A DNA stretch of 12,210 bases from Candidatus Bipolaricaulota bacterium (GCA_021159105.1 JAGGSM010000167.1:1-12210), one strand, 5' to 3'; positions 1-6,855 are shown, counted from the first letter of the stretch. The notes: generated by a model from the letters alone, not told the origin. A program made the numbers and translations.

Positions 1-1936
1 AGCCAGCACCAGCGTTAACCGTGATGTGCCACGTGTCCGTTCCCCACACGAAGATACCGGGGGTATTCCCCATCGCTGGCTGTCCTGGCACCCCACTGAC
101 GCCGACGTTGATGACCTGCGTTGTCGAGGAGGAGAGACCGTTGTTGTCAGTCACTGTCAGTCGCACCGGATGTGGCCCGACATCGTAGTAAGTGACCGAT
201 ATTGCTTGGTTCGTCGCGTCCGTTGTGCCGTTGTTGTCCAGATCCCACGCGTAGGAACTGATCGTCCCGTCGCTATCGTAGGACGGGCTGGCATTAAGAA
301 TGATGTTCTCGCCCACGGCTGGTGCGAGTGGCGAGTAGTTGAACGCGGCGACCGGGGGTTGATTGGTCGGTCCGACCTGCAGTGCGTGGCTTTGCGTATC
401 AGACGCACCGTCGTTGTCCATCACCGTGAGCACGACGTTGTACGTTCCGGCAGCGTTGAACTTGTGGTAGACGACCACTCCGCTTCCCGTGGCACTTCCA
501 TCACCGAAGTTCCACAAGTAGGAGGCGATGGATCCATCGCCGTCAAACGAGCTGCTCCCATCAAAGCGCACCCACTCTCCCACGCTGGGAGAAGCTGGCG
601 TGAAGTCAAACGCCGCTGTCGGGGGCTGATTGGTGGTGCCGACCTGGACGGTGTGCGAGACCGTGTTGGTGGCGCCGTCGTTATCGGTGACGGTGAGGAC
701 GACGGTGTATGTTCCTGGGGCGGCGAACTGATGGTAGCGGGTCATCCCTGAGGAGGTCGTTCCATCGCCGAAGTTCCATGCATACGATGAGATCGTTCCA
801 TCGTTGTCACTCGATGCAGAGGCGTTGAACTGTACCCAGCCACCGGCGATCGGGTTGGTCGGGGTGAAGCTAAACGCCGCTGTTGGGGGCTGATTGGTGG
901 TGCCGACCTGGACGGTGTGCGAGACCGTGTTGGTGGCGCCGTCGTTATCGGTGACGGTGAGGACGACGGTGTATGTTCCTGGGGCGGCGAACTGATGGTA
1001 GCGGGTCATCCCTGAGGAGGTCGTTCCATCGCCGAAGTTCCATGCATACGATGAGATCGTTCCATCGTTGTCACTCGATGCAGAGGCGTTGAACTGTACC
1101 CAGCCACCGGCGATCGGGTTGGTCGGGGTGAAGCTGAACGCCGCTGTCGGGGGCTGATTCACCGGAGCGAGAGGGTTGAGGGTGATATTGAACGTGCGGG
1201 TGTGGTTTCCGATTACGAACACCCCGCGGTTGTAGCTTGCGTATCCGTCCTTGCCTACCGTCAGCTGGTGATAGCCCTGCGAGACATACAAACTGCGCGG
1301 CGTGTACCCAACGAAGGTTCCATCTACCGTGATCCAGGCGCCGCTCGGTGCGGAGTTGATGATCACAGTCCCATATTCTGGGGCGTATCCTGAAACGACA
1401 TCGAAGCTCGTCCAGTCCTCCCCCCACTGCGGATCGGGGACGACTCCCATCAGTTGTCCCTGAAGCTGCAGCTTGAACGCATCAGGGTCGCTTCCCATCA
1501 GCGGGAACGGAGCCGTTATCTGGAACTGTGGCGTCACGTTGAGCGGGACAGCGCTGGCGATCAGCTGCAGGTATTCCGTCCCTGTAGGCTGCACCACGGT
1601 CAGGTTGTACGACGGTGAGTCAGGGAGCACATGCTCCCCAGCGCTCACCCGGTTGTTCTGCGAGTAGTAGTTAGGAAAGAGCAGGCTTACCTTCCCTGCT
1701 GCGTCGATATCGTAGATGTACACGAAGGCATCCTGGTTTACGCTGAAGTGCACCTGGATCTTCTCGCCTATCGTGTATGCTCCCTTGTCCACCCACACCT
1801 GCGCCGTTAGTCCGGGTGTGTCCGGTGGCTTTATGACGATCCCTTTTGGGGCGGGAACTCCCTGTGCCAAAGCGGCTACACCGACAAGCGCTATCAGCGC
1901 AATGAGGGCGAAGACAATTGCTGTTCTCTTCTTCAT
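1..1936 (-). CDS. Secreted multidomain surface protein: DUF4384-like domain, PEGA domain, four PKD domains (3' end outside window)
   Basis: This is an open frame of 645 codons from the ATG at 1936 to the left edge, with no stop, so the C-terminus is missing. A strong Shine-Dalgarno (GGAGG) lies about 4 nt before the ATG. Residues 1-24 form a signal peptide ending in an AxA site (VAALA, then QG) with no lipobox, so the protein is exported. Residues ~42-150 resemble DUF4384 (VWVDKGAYTIGEKIQVHF, then FVYIYDIDAAGKVSLLFPN). Residues ~187-254 are a PEGA domain (NSAPSGAWITVDGTFVGYTP). Four PKD domains follow at about 262-349, 350-437, 438-526 and 527-612, each with a WNFGDG- or WDLD-type motif and a YTVVLTVTDNDG-type strand. 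A tail (GNTPGIFVWGTDTWHITV) continues out of the window. PKD and PEGA are extracellular Ig-like modules, usually for adhesion or as spacers. It is the last visible gene of the sigma-factor operon, 13 bp after its neighbour. Surface location is well supported; the specific role is unknown. Confidence 0.9.
   Translation of the reverse strand, partial: MKKRTAIVFALIALIALVGVAALAQGVPAPKGIVIKPPDTPGLTAQVWVDKGAYTIGEKIQVHFSVNQDAFVYIYDIDAAGKVSLLFPNYYSQNNRVSAGEHVLPDSPSYNLTVVQPTGTEYLQLIASAVPLNVTPQFQITAPFPLMGSDPDAFKLQLQGQLMGVVPDPQWGEDWTSFDVVSGYAPEYGTVIINSAPSGAWITVDGTFVGYTPRSLYVSQGYHQLTVGKDGYASYNRGVFVIGNHTRTFNITLNPLAPVNQPPTAAFSFTPTNPIAGGWVQFNASASSDNDGTISSYAWNFGDGTTSSGMTRYHQFAAPGTYTVVLTVTDNDGATNTVSHTVQVGTTNQPPTAAFSFTPTNPIAGGWVQFNASASSDNDGTISSYAWNFGDGTTSSGMTRYHQFAAPGTYTVVLTVTDNDGATNTVSHTVQVGTTNQPPTAAFDFTPASPSVGEWVRFDGSSSFDGDGSIASYLWNFGDGSATGSGVVVYHKFNAAGTYNVVLTVMDNDGASDTQSHALQVGPTNQPPVAAFNYSPLAPAVGENIILNASPSYDSDGTISSYAWDLDNNGTTDATNQAISVTYYDVGPHPVRLTVTDNNGLSSSTTQVINVGVSGVPGQPAMGNTPGIFVWGTDTWHITVNAGAG
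621..1148 (-). repeat. Near-identical 264-bp tandem repeat encoding two PKD domains
   Basis: Two head-to-tail units, 621-884 and 885-1148, each 264 bp (88 codons), encode PKD domains 1 and 2 of the surface protein. Aligned by eye they differ at only two positions (A872 versus G1136, T884 versus C1148), both synonymous. The next unit leftward (about 354-620) shares the domain plan and the boundary motif TNQPP but has diverged strongly. The identity at DNA level points to recent duplication or gene conversion. Confidence 0.9.
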
Positions 1937-1949
1937 GCTTCCTCCTTTT

Positions 1950-2672
1950 TTATTCAAATAATTTAAGCACAACAGACGTCAAATCTGCTGGAGTAATCCG
2001 CTCCAGCACAAGCCGTGCATCTCCTGCCGGTATGATCGGCGCCTTCAAGCTGGAGAGATCGTTCAGGCGGTCGCTCACCTGCTGGTACAGCAGTGGCCCT
2101 TCCATCGGGCTTTGACCAGATTCAACATAGTCGGCCAAAGCATCAGAAATTTCATTTACTAAAGTATCGAAACGGGGGAGTGGGAGGGATTCCGTTGCCG
2201 CCTTCTCTCCGGAAGGAGAGGCGAAAATCCCCTTGGAGTACAGAGTACCTTTTGTCGCACTGAGCAGGTACTCTCGTTCTGTCAATCCCAATATGCGCGG
2301 TGGTCCCTTCACCCCATTGAGTATCACATCCAGGGGGACCATTCTCGCCATCCCTTCTTCTGCCTTCTCCATCAGCATGGCCGCTGGAAGATCGTCCTGC
2401 AGCGCATGAGCGATCGCCAGCACTATCCCCTCCTTGTCCACCTGTTCACCCGGGTAGTCATGCAGGCGGTTGATCAAGTGCAGTGTGTCCGAGATATTCA
2501 GCCGCCCCTGCTTGAATCCGAGCGAGAACGCATCCATGATCTCAACAGAGCGCGCTGGTGTCAGGTCGACGAGAGCTTGCTGAACGTCGTTCATCGTTGG
2601 GCCTGCGCTCACGAGCGTGGGATAGAGAGCGAGCAGAACGAGTGTGAAGAGAATGATCGGTGACCTTCTCAT
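1950..2672 (-). CDS. Exported protein of unknown function in the sigma-factor operon
   Basis: This encodes 240 residues from the ATG at 2672. I chose this start over an in-frame ATG 93 bp upstream because it has a GGGGGAGGAG Shine-Dalgarno directly before it, begins a clean signal peptide, and overlaps the preceding gene's stop as ATGA. The signal peptide is residues 1-23 (MRRSPIILFTLVLLALYPTL, then VSA before GPT). There is no lipobox cysteine and no other membrane segment. The mature part is mostly predicted helix, with a conserved-looking stretch around residues 35-115 (VDLTPARSVEIMDAFSLGF; DTLHLINRLHDY; IVLAIAHALQDDLPA). I do not recognise a family or any catalytic motif. It lies between the CBM48 membrane protein and the PKD surface protein and is almost certainly co-transcribed and translationally coupled with them, so a role in the same envelope process is likely but unproven. 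Confidence 0.85.
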   Translation of the reverse strand: MRRSPIILFTLVLLALYPTLVSAGPTMNDVQQALVDLTPARSVEIMDAFSLGFKQGRLNISDTLHLINRLHDYPGEQVDKEGIVLAIAHALQDDLPAAMLMEKAEEGMARMVPLDVILNGVKGPPRILGLTEREYLLSATKGTLYSKGIFASPSGEKAATESLPLPRFDTLVNEISDALADYVESGQSPMEGPLLYQQVSDRLNDLSSLKAPIIPAGDARLVLERITPADLTSVVLKLFE

Positions 2673-3250
2673 GCTCCTCCCCCCACTTGGCCAACATAAC
2701 GAACCGAGTTGTACTCTCCGAAGCTGTGAACGTATCCATCGGCCAAGGGATCCTGTCCCCACCATTTCCCATCAACGACAAATGCATATTCGTAACGCCC
2801 ATCCGGAAGGGGGATGCTGGCTGTCCATATCCCATCTCCGTTCTTGTCGGTGAGGGGAGTCGCTTCCCACCCGTTGAAGTTTCCAACAACGCTGACGCTG
2901 TGCGCACCAGGAGCGGGCATCACGAACAACACTTGATTCTCCCCGTTTGCCGCAGCGGATACTATCGGAGTCAGCTCGGCGTGATGGGAAGGGAATATCT
3001 TTCCGGACAGGAAGACCCCCAATGTCAGAAAGATGATCGCTGTCAACCCAACCGTCGCCAGCTGCCCAATGCGAGCACCACGCGATGGGGCGAGCATCCT
3101 TCGGAATACGTCGCCAATCCCTCTTCTCGGAACGCGTCCTTCAATCTCCGAAACGACCCGCTCCTCCAATTGCTCGATGCGATACGCCTCTTCCTGCACT
3201 TCCTGATGCAATGTCTCTGAGAGCGCTTGATCCAGATTATCCACTCTCAT
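2669..3250 (-). CDS. Single-pass membrane protein with C-terminal CBM48/AMPK-beta-like glycan-binding domain; putative anti-sigma factor
   Basis: This encodes 193 residues. Residues 1-60 are a charged, helical, presumably cytoplasmic segment (LDQALSETLHQEVQEEAYRI...). Residues ~61-83 form one transmembrane helix (IGQLATVGLTAIIFLTLGVF). After a short linker, residues ~104-187 match the isoamylase early-set / AMPK-beta glycogen-binding fold (VVGNFNGWEATPLTDKNGDG, WTASIPLPDGRYEYAFVVDG, then KWWGQDP and EYNSVRYV). The aromatic residues W128 and W163/W164 and the late Asn (N181) of the family's sugar site are present, but the usual Lys (YxYKF) is Ala156. The gene overlaps the ECF sigma gene upstream by 14 bp and the next gene by 4 bp (ATGA). 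Position, size and topology are those of a membrane anti-sigma factor, but no HxxxCxxC zinc anti-sigma motif is visible, so that role is inferred from context. The glycan-binding fold is confident; the ligand is unknown. Confidence 0.85.
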   Translation of the reverse strand: MRVDNLDQALSETLHQEVQEEAYRIEQLEERVVSEIEGRVPRRGIGDVFRRMLAPSRGARIGQLATVGLTAIIFLTLGVFLSGKIFPSHHAELTPIVSAAANGENQVLFVMPAPGAHSVSVVGNFNGWEATPLTDKNGDGIWTASIPLPDGRYEYAFVVDGKWWGQDPLADGYVHSFGEYNSVRYVGQVGGGA

Positions 3251-3797
3251 AATAGACCACCCCGTCCTTTTCCATGTCCTTTTTCAGTAGCAACTTTCCA
3301 CGATGAATCCTCGTCTTTATCGTCCCCTCCGGCAGGGAGAGGACCTCAGCGATCTCCTTGTACGACAGCTCATTGTAGTACCGCAGCACCAGGGGAGCGC
3401 GATAACTGACCGGCAGCCGGTCGATCGCCTGCCGCACCGCGCTGTTCCGGTCCTCCGCGGCAACGATGTGCGCGGGGTCGTTCCCCCCTTTCACGTAATC
3501 TGGAGGCGCGATCACCGGGTGATAGCGCCTGTAGCGAAGCCTGTTTCGGCACAGGTTCGAAGCAACGGTGAATAGCCAGGTGGAGAACTTCTTCTCCAAC
3601 TTATAGCGATGCAGGTTCGTGTACGCACGGATGAACGCATCGTGAGTCAGATCCTCGGCATCGGCGCGGTTGCGCAGGAATCCGAGGCAGAGGCCGAATA
3701 CGGCTTCCTTGTAGCGCACGACGATCTCTCCCCATGCGTCCGTCTCTCCTGCGAGCGATGCTCTCAATAGGCTCACCTCATCTTGAACGTGATACAC
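3237..3797 (-). CDS. ECF-type RNA polymerase sigma factor (sigma-70 family)
   Basis: This encodes 186 residues, the usual ECF size, with only regions 2 and 4. Region 2 is residues ~24-92, including RNRADAEDLTHDAFIRAY (core binding) and FSTWLFTVASNLCRNRLRYR (-10 recognition). Region 4 is residues ~121-172 with the helix-turn-helix LSYKEIAEVLSLPEGTIKTR and IHRGKLLLKK after it. The start is GTG at 3797: a purine-rich GGAGGAGGG lies 7 nt upstream, an in-frame TAG lies 21 nt upstream, and the protein then begins at the usual place for the family. Its 3' end overlaps the membrane-protein gene by 14 bp, the standard sigma/anti-sigma arrangement. It probably directs RNA polymerase to its own operon and other envelope genes; ECF operons are commonly self-activated, but I could not identify its target promoter. 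Confidence 0.95.
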   Translation of the reverse strand: MYHVQDEVSLLRASLAGETDAWGEIVVRYKEAVFGLCLGFLRNRADAEDLTHDAFIRAYTNLHRYKLEKKFSTWLFTVASNLCRNRLRYRRYHPVIAPPDYVKGGNDPAHIVAAEDRNSAVRQAIDRLPVSYRAPLVLRYYNELSYKEIAEVLSLPEGTIKTRIHRGKLLLKKDMEKDGVVYYESG

Positions 3798-3858
3798 GCT
3801 TCGCCCTCCTCCGCACTACTATACACCCGTTGCCTGGCAAATGTTTCGTCCTCGACAT
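3778..3858 (-). CDS. Possible 26-codon leader ORF upstream of the sigma gene
   Basis: A short ORF starts at the ATG at 3858 and stops at TGA 3778-3780. It is preceded by an unusually complete Shine-Dalgarno, AAGGAGGTGA at 3862-3871, at good spacing. The predicted peptide is very basic (nine Lys/Arg, including RRRAKR) and resembles no family I know. The ORF overlaps the first 20 bp of the sigma gene in another frame, so ribosomes finishing it would terminate just past the sigma GTG codon. It could be a regulatory leader that couples or gates sigma translation, or a chance ORF behind a vestigial ribosome-binding site. Confidence 0.4.
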   Translation of the reverse strand: MSRTKHLPGNGCIVVRRRAKRVSRSR

Positions 3859-3997
3859 CGGTCACCTCCTTCAAGGACGAACCTGCCCCTCACCATCGCC
3901 CCTCGTCCGTCGTACAATGATAGTGACAGGGTGTAAACTTTGGACCAAGACAGCACTCTATGAAAGAGAAGCGCTCGCTGATAAGGAGGTTTTAGAA
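3798..3997. other. Divergent intergenic region between sigma operon and PKD/TolB-like lipoprotein
   Basis: These 200 bp must hold the promoters of both flanking genes. On the plus strand the best -10-like hexamer is TACAAT at 3913-3918, with no convincing -35 at 16-18 bp. On the minus strand TATAGT (plus 3818-3823) is -10-like, but it lies between the leader ORF start and the sigma GTG, so it could only drive the sigma gene itself. Neither is a clean housekeeping promoter, which would fit alternative-sigma control but does not show it. The leader ORF and its ribosome-binding site occupy the left half. Confidence 0.4.
3862..3871 (-). promoter_or_regulatory. Full-length Shine-Dalgarno before the leader ORF
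   Basis: The minus strand reads AAGGAGGTGA, a ten-base match to the complement of the common bacterial 16S rRNA 3' tail. It ends three bases before the ATG at 3858 (six bases from the GGAGG core). It is stronger than the ribosome-binding site of the sigma gene itself. Confidence 0.5.
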
Positions 3998-5347
3998 ATG
4001 CCTGCAACAAGAAACACGGCTGCGCGAGGAAAGAAGAAGGTCCTCATCACAGCACTGTTGCTGATCGGCCTCATGGTGGGGCTCGCTGCCTGCCGGGGAT
4101 TCTTCGGACAGGCGCCGATCGCACTGATCACGGCAATCATGCCTGCGGATACGGAATCGCCGGTTACGGTGACGTTCGACATCAGTCAATCGAACGATCC
4201 TGATGGGAACATCTCGACTTTCACACTTGATTATGGTGATGGGAACACAGACACTGGCACCGATGTATCGGTCGCAATAACACACACCTACACCAAAGAT
4301 GGAACGTTCACGGTAACTCTTACCGTGACCGACGGTGATGGGCGCATCGGAATGGCTACAACAACAGTCACGATCGGTCCGGCCATGGTCACCTACGCTA
4401 GGGATAACGCCGGCAACTACGACATCTGGCGGATGGTGGCCGATGGTACAGGGGCCGCAGCCGTGGTGAGCACCACGTTTGATGAGCTGTTCCCCGACCT
4501 GGTCAAAGGGACGCGCGACACGGTCGCCTACGCCGCAGAGGACGGTACTACCTGGAACATCTATAAGGTTGCGGTGACCGGAGGTGTCGGCACGCAGCTC
4601 ACTACCCAGACCGATTCCAACCAGATCCAACCGAGCTGGTCGAAGAACGGAGACAAGATCGCCTACGCGTCGAACGCCGATACTACCCAGACCCCATCTG
4701 ATACTACGTGGGAGATCTGGACGATGAATGCAGATGGGAGCAACCCGCAGGCGTTGACCGATCAGACGCCATCATGGGCGATCGCGCCGGTCTATTCACC
4801 GACCTCCAACGATCTGTTGTTCGTCTCCGATCTGAACAACACCGCGGGTGGAACGGCAATCTGGAAGTGGGATGGGACGAACGCGACGCAGCTCTATCCG
4901 ACGACAACGACCCATACCTATCACTACGGCGATGCCTCAACAGGCTTGGCAACGAGCACTGCCCTGAACCTCCCAACAGGAGCGGGGATATCCAGGCCCG
5001 CCTGGTCTCCGGATGCAAGCAAGATCGCCTTCTCCACCGATAAGGACGGTACTACGATCAACATCTACGTGATGGACGCGGATGCAGCGACGGCTCCAAA
5101 GACGCTCGAAGACTACGTGGAGGACGAGTACGGTGTGACCAACACGGAGATCACGACAGCTGATGATGAGTTCTCCCCGTACTGGTTGGAGGACGGATCT
5201 GGGCTCGTCTTTGCAAGGGACGACGGAACCACTGTGAACCTGTACAAGGTCCTGTTCGTCGCTACCGACACGGACCCCGTGGGCACGGTCGTTCAACTGA
5301 CCAGTTCAACCAGTCATAACAGCACCATGCCAGCAGCAAAGCGGTAG
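3998..5347 (+). CDS. Lipoprotein with PKD domain and TolB-type (PD40) beta-propeller
   Basis: This encodes 449 residues from the ATG at 3998, chosen because AAGGAGGT sits 7 nt upstream (3983-3990) and the protein then opens with a lipoprotein signal peptide; the frame is open further upstream but has no such signal. The basic n-region RGKKK is followed by a hydrophobic stretch and lipobox LAAC, with the acylated Cys at 32. Residues ~38-128 are a PKD domain (SNDPDGNISTFTLDYGDGNT, GTFTVTLTVTDGDG). Residues ~130-440 carry repeated TolB/WD40-like blades: DIWRMVADGTG, WNIYKVAVTGG, IWTMNADGSNPQALT, AWSPDASKIAFSTDKDG with IYVMDAD, and WLEDGSGLVFARDDGTTVNL. Such propellers bind proteins or ligands at the envelope. 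It is not TolB itself: the TolB N-terminal domain is replaced by PKD and no Tol-Pal genes are adjacent. It is divergent from the sigma operon, so shared control is possible. Confidence 0.92.
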   Translation: MPATRNTAARGKKKVLITALLLIGLMVGLAACRGFFGQAPIALITAIMPADTESPVTVTFDISQSNDPDGNISTFTLDYGDGNTDTGTDVSVAITHTYTKDGTFTVTLTVTDGDGRIGMATTTVTIGPAMVTYARDNAGNYDIWRMVADGTGAAAVVSTTFDELFPDLVKGTRDTVAYAAEDGTTWNIYKVAVTGGVGTQLTTQTDSNQIQPSWSKNGDKIAYASNADTTQTPSDTTWEIWTMNADGSNPQALTDQTPSWAIAPVYSPTSNDLLFVSDLNNTAGGTAIWKWDGTNATQLYPTTTTHTYHYGDASTGLATSTALNLPTGAGISRPAWSPDASKIAFSTDKDGTTINIYVMDADAATAPKTLEDYVEDEYGVTNTEITTADDEFSPYWLEDGSGLVFARDDGTTVNLYKVLFVATDTDPVGTVVQLTSSTSHNSTMPAAKR

Positions 5348-5359
5348 AACCAAGCGCGA

Positions 5360-5390
5360 GGGGCGGGGACTATCCCCGCCCCTTATTCTT
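5360..5390 (+). terminator. Intrinsic terminator of the PKD/TolB-like lipoprotein gene
   Basis: A ten-base-pair GC-rich stem, 5360-5369 (GGGGCGGGGA) with 5373-5382 (TCCCCGCCCC), has a three-base loop CTA and is followed by the T-rich TTATTCTT. It begins 12 bp after the lipoprotein stop. The loop is the complement of the lnt stop codon TAG (5370-5372), so the right arm of the stem encodes the last codons of lnt. On the minus strand no T-run follows the stem, so termination should work rightward only. Confidence 0.85.
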
Positions 5391-6842
5391 CTCTCGCACT
5401 TCCACTGTTCCCACGATCAAGATGCCAACTGCAAACAACAGATAGAGCGGTAAGTCACCGCAGCGGGAATAGAACGATTCACCGCTCAATCGCATCACGG
5501 TTCCTGACACAATCCCTTCTCCTTCTTGTGAGACGATGACCCTCCCTCGCTGATCGATCACCCCCGATATCCCCCCGTTTGCCGCCTGCAGAAGATAGCG
5601 CCGCGTCTCGACAGCGCGGAAGACCGCGCAGGCAAAGTGTGCTGGGAGCTCCGAGCTCCCGGCAAACCAGGCATCGTTCGTCACTACCGCAAGTAGAGAT
5701 GCACCGTTTCTCGCAAGGGTGCGGCTTATTCCCGGGAAGGTCGACTCAAAGCAGATCGGTGTCCCTATCCCGGCGATGGGCTCGCACGAATCGCCCGGCG
5801 TGACCTCCTGTGGGAGGAAGGAGTCGATGAACGACTTAAGCCCCATTCTCTCAAGAACGCTGCGTCCCGGTATCACCTCGCCGAACGGTACTGGATGGAC
5901 CATATCGTACCTTCCCACCACTACCCCGAGGGGCGATATCAGACAGACGCTGTTGTAGATCCTTCCGTGCACGTAATCGCCAGTTCCCAGAAGAACATCT
6001 GCGTGAGCCTGCTTGGCCAAGGAAGTGAAGTGTGGGAGGAGGCGATCGTCGCGCAGGATGTAGCCGGGGAGGATCGATTCGGGAAAGACGATTAGGTCCG
6101 GATTGCCCGCCGCTGCCCTCTGACCGAGCGCGGTGTAGCGATCAAGGAGCGGTAACAGGTTGCGATCATCGAGCTTCTCCTCCTGCGGCACCTGCGAGGA
6201 GATGATCGATACCTGTACCTGCTCGCCGTCATTGCTCACCGGAAGTAGCGAGAAGATGAGGAGCACCGAAATCGCTCCCGCTCCGATGATGGCGAACGAG
6301 GCTCGTCTCCTGCGGATCGCAAGGTAGAAGGCAGTATTTGAGAACGCTATCGCAGCGGTGATGCTCCACGGTCCAAGGTAGGCCGCCATCTGGATGAGCA
6401 CGGGATAGCGATACAATGCCTGGTAGAGGGATGAGAAGCCAAGGGCGAGCGGAAAGGTGTTTCTCAGTATCTCAAATGAAGTGAACAGGATCGGAAAGAG
6501 GATCAACAACGCATGGTCGCTGTCCCACCTCCTCCTGATGGCACGAAGGATCACTCCGAACAGCCCAAAGTAGAGCGCGAGGTACAGAAAGAGGAGTAGC
6601 ACCCCAGGGATGGCCAACGCGTCAAAGGATGCCAGCGTGAACATCCAGCGTAGGTTGATGAGGAAGAAGACGAGCCCACCAGTGTAGAAAGAGAGGAAGC
6701 TACCGCCAGCATCGGCGATGAAGAGCAACGGGAGAAGGGCGACGAAGGAGAGGACGCCGAGCGGCGATCCGGGCATGACGAGCGCCATGGCGACCCCAGC
6801 CGAGGCTCCTAGGAGGGCTTTTCTCACTCGTGCAGTTGGCAT
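5370..6842 (-). CDS. lnt: Apolipoprotein N-acyltransferase (Lnt) family, catalytic Lys replaced by Met
   Basis: This encodes 490 residues, near the usual ~500. The N-terminal ~200 residues hold multiple membrane helices (e.g. LSFVALLPLLFIADA, IPGVLLLFLYLALYFGLFGV). Residues ~205-450 form the periplasmic nitrilase-like domain, and a last helix lies at ~463-481 (PLYLLFAVGILIVGTVEV). Lnt transfers a third acyl chain from phospholipid to the N-terminal Cys of diacylated lipoproteins. E255 (VFPES) and C364 (PICFES) match the catalytic Glu and Cys of E. coli Lnt, and E322 (PFGE) is kept. The catalytic Lys (E. coli K335, YxK.H.VPFGE) is Met314 in RYDMVHPVPFGE. The ATG at 6842 has no Shine-Dalgarno and AT-rich -10-like sequence lies just upstream, suggesting a leaderless mRNA; Met19 is an alternative start. 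It is divergent from lgt. The family assignment is firm; whether it is active is open. Confidence 0.9.
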   Translation of the reverse strand: MPTARVRKALLGASAGVAMALVMPGSPLGVLSFVALLPLLFIADAGGSFLSFYTGGLVFFLINLRWMFTLASFDALAIPGVLLLFLYLALYFGLFGVILRAIRRRWDSDHALLILFPILFTSFEILRNTFPLALGFSSLYQALYRYPVLIQMAAYLGPWSITAAIAFSNTAFYLAIRRRRASFAIIGAGAISVLLIFSLLPVSNDGEQVQVSIISSQVPQEEKLDDRNLLPLLDRYTALGQRAAAGNPDLIVFPESILPGYILRDDRLLPHFTSLAKQAHADVLLGTGDYVHGRIYNSVCLISPLGVVVGRYDMVHPVPFGEVIPGRSVLERMGLKSFIDSFLPQEVTPGDSCEPIAGIGTPICFESTFPGISRTLARNGASLLAVVTNDAWFAGSSELPAHFACAVFRAVETRRYLLQAANGGISGVIDQRGRVIVSQEGEGIVSGTVMRLSGESFYSRCGDLPLYLLFAVGILIVGTVEVREKNKGRG

Positions 6843-6855
6843 ATACTTATAGTAT
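6843..6855. promoter_or_regulatory. Short palindrome and likely divergent promoter between lnt and lgt
   Basis: Only 32 bp separate the two divergent starts. Within them ATACT-TAT-AGTAT is an inverted repeat with -10-like hexamers on both strands (plus TATAGT at 6848-6853; minus TACTAT over the same bases). No convincing -35 is visible for either direction; any would lie inside the opposing gene. A promoter here would give lnt almost no leader and lgt a leader of roughly 15 nt. Confidence 0.45.

Noticed and set aside
26..751. Long plus-strand open frame opposite the PKD protein
   Set aside because: It lies antisense to clear PKD domains, its product is low-complexity Val/Arg-rich, and it has no ribosome-binding site.
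2660..3220. Plus-strand frame of 186 codons opposite the CBM48 membrane protein
   Set aside because: It is the shadow of a gene with a recognisable domain and operon overlaps; the product resembles nothing.
3992..4630. Minus-strand frame of 212 codons opposite the TolB-like lipoprotein
   Set aside because: It is antisense to a well-supported lipoprotein with lipobox and propeller repeats; His/Arg/Cys-rich product.
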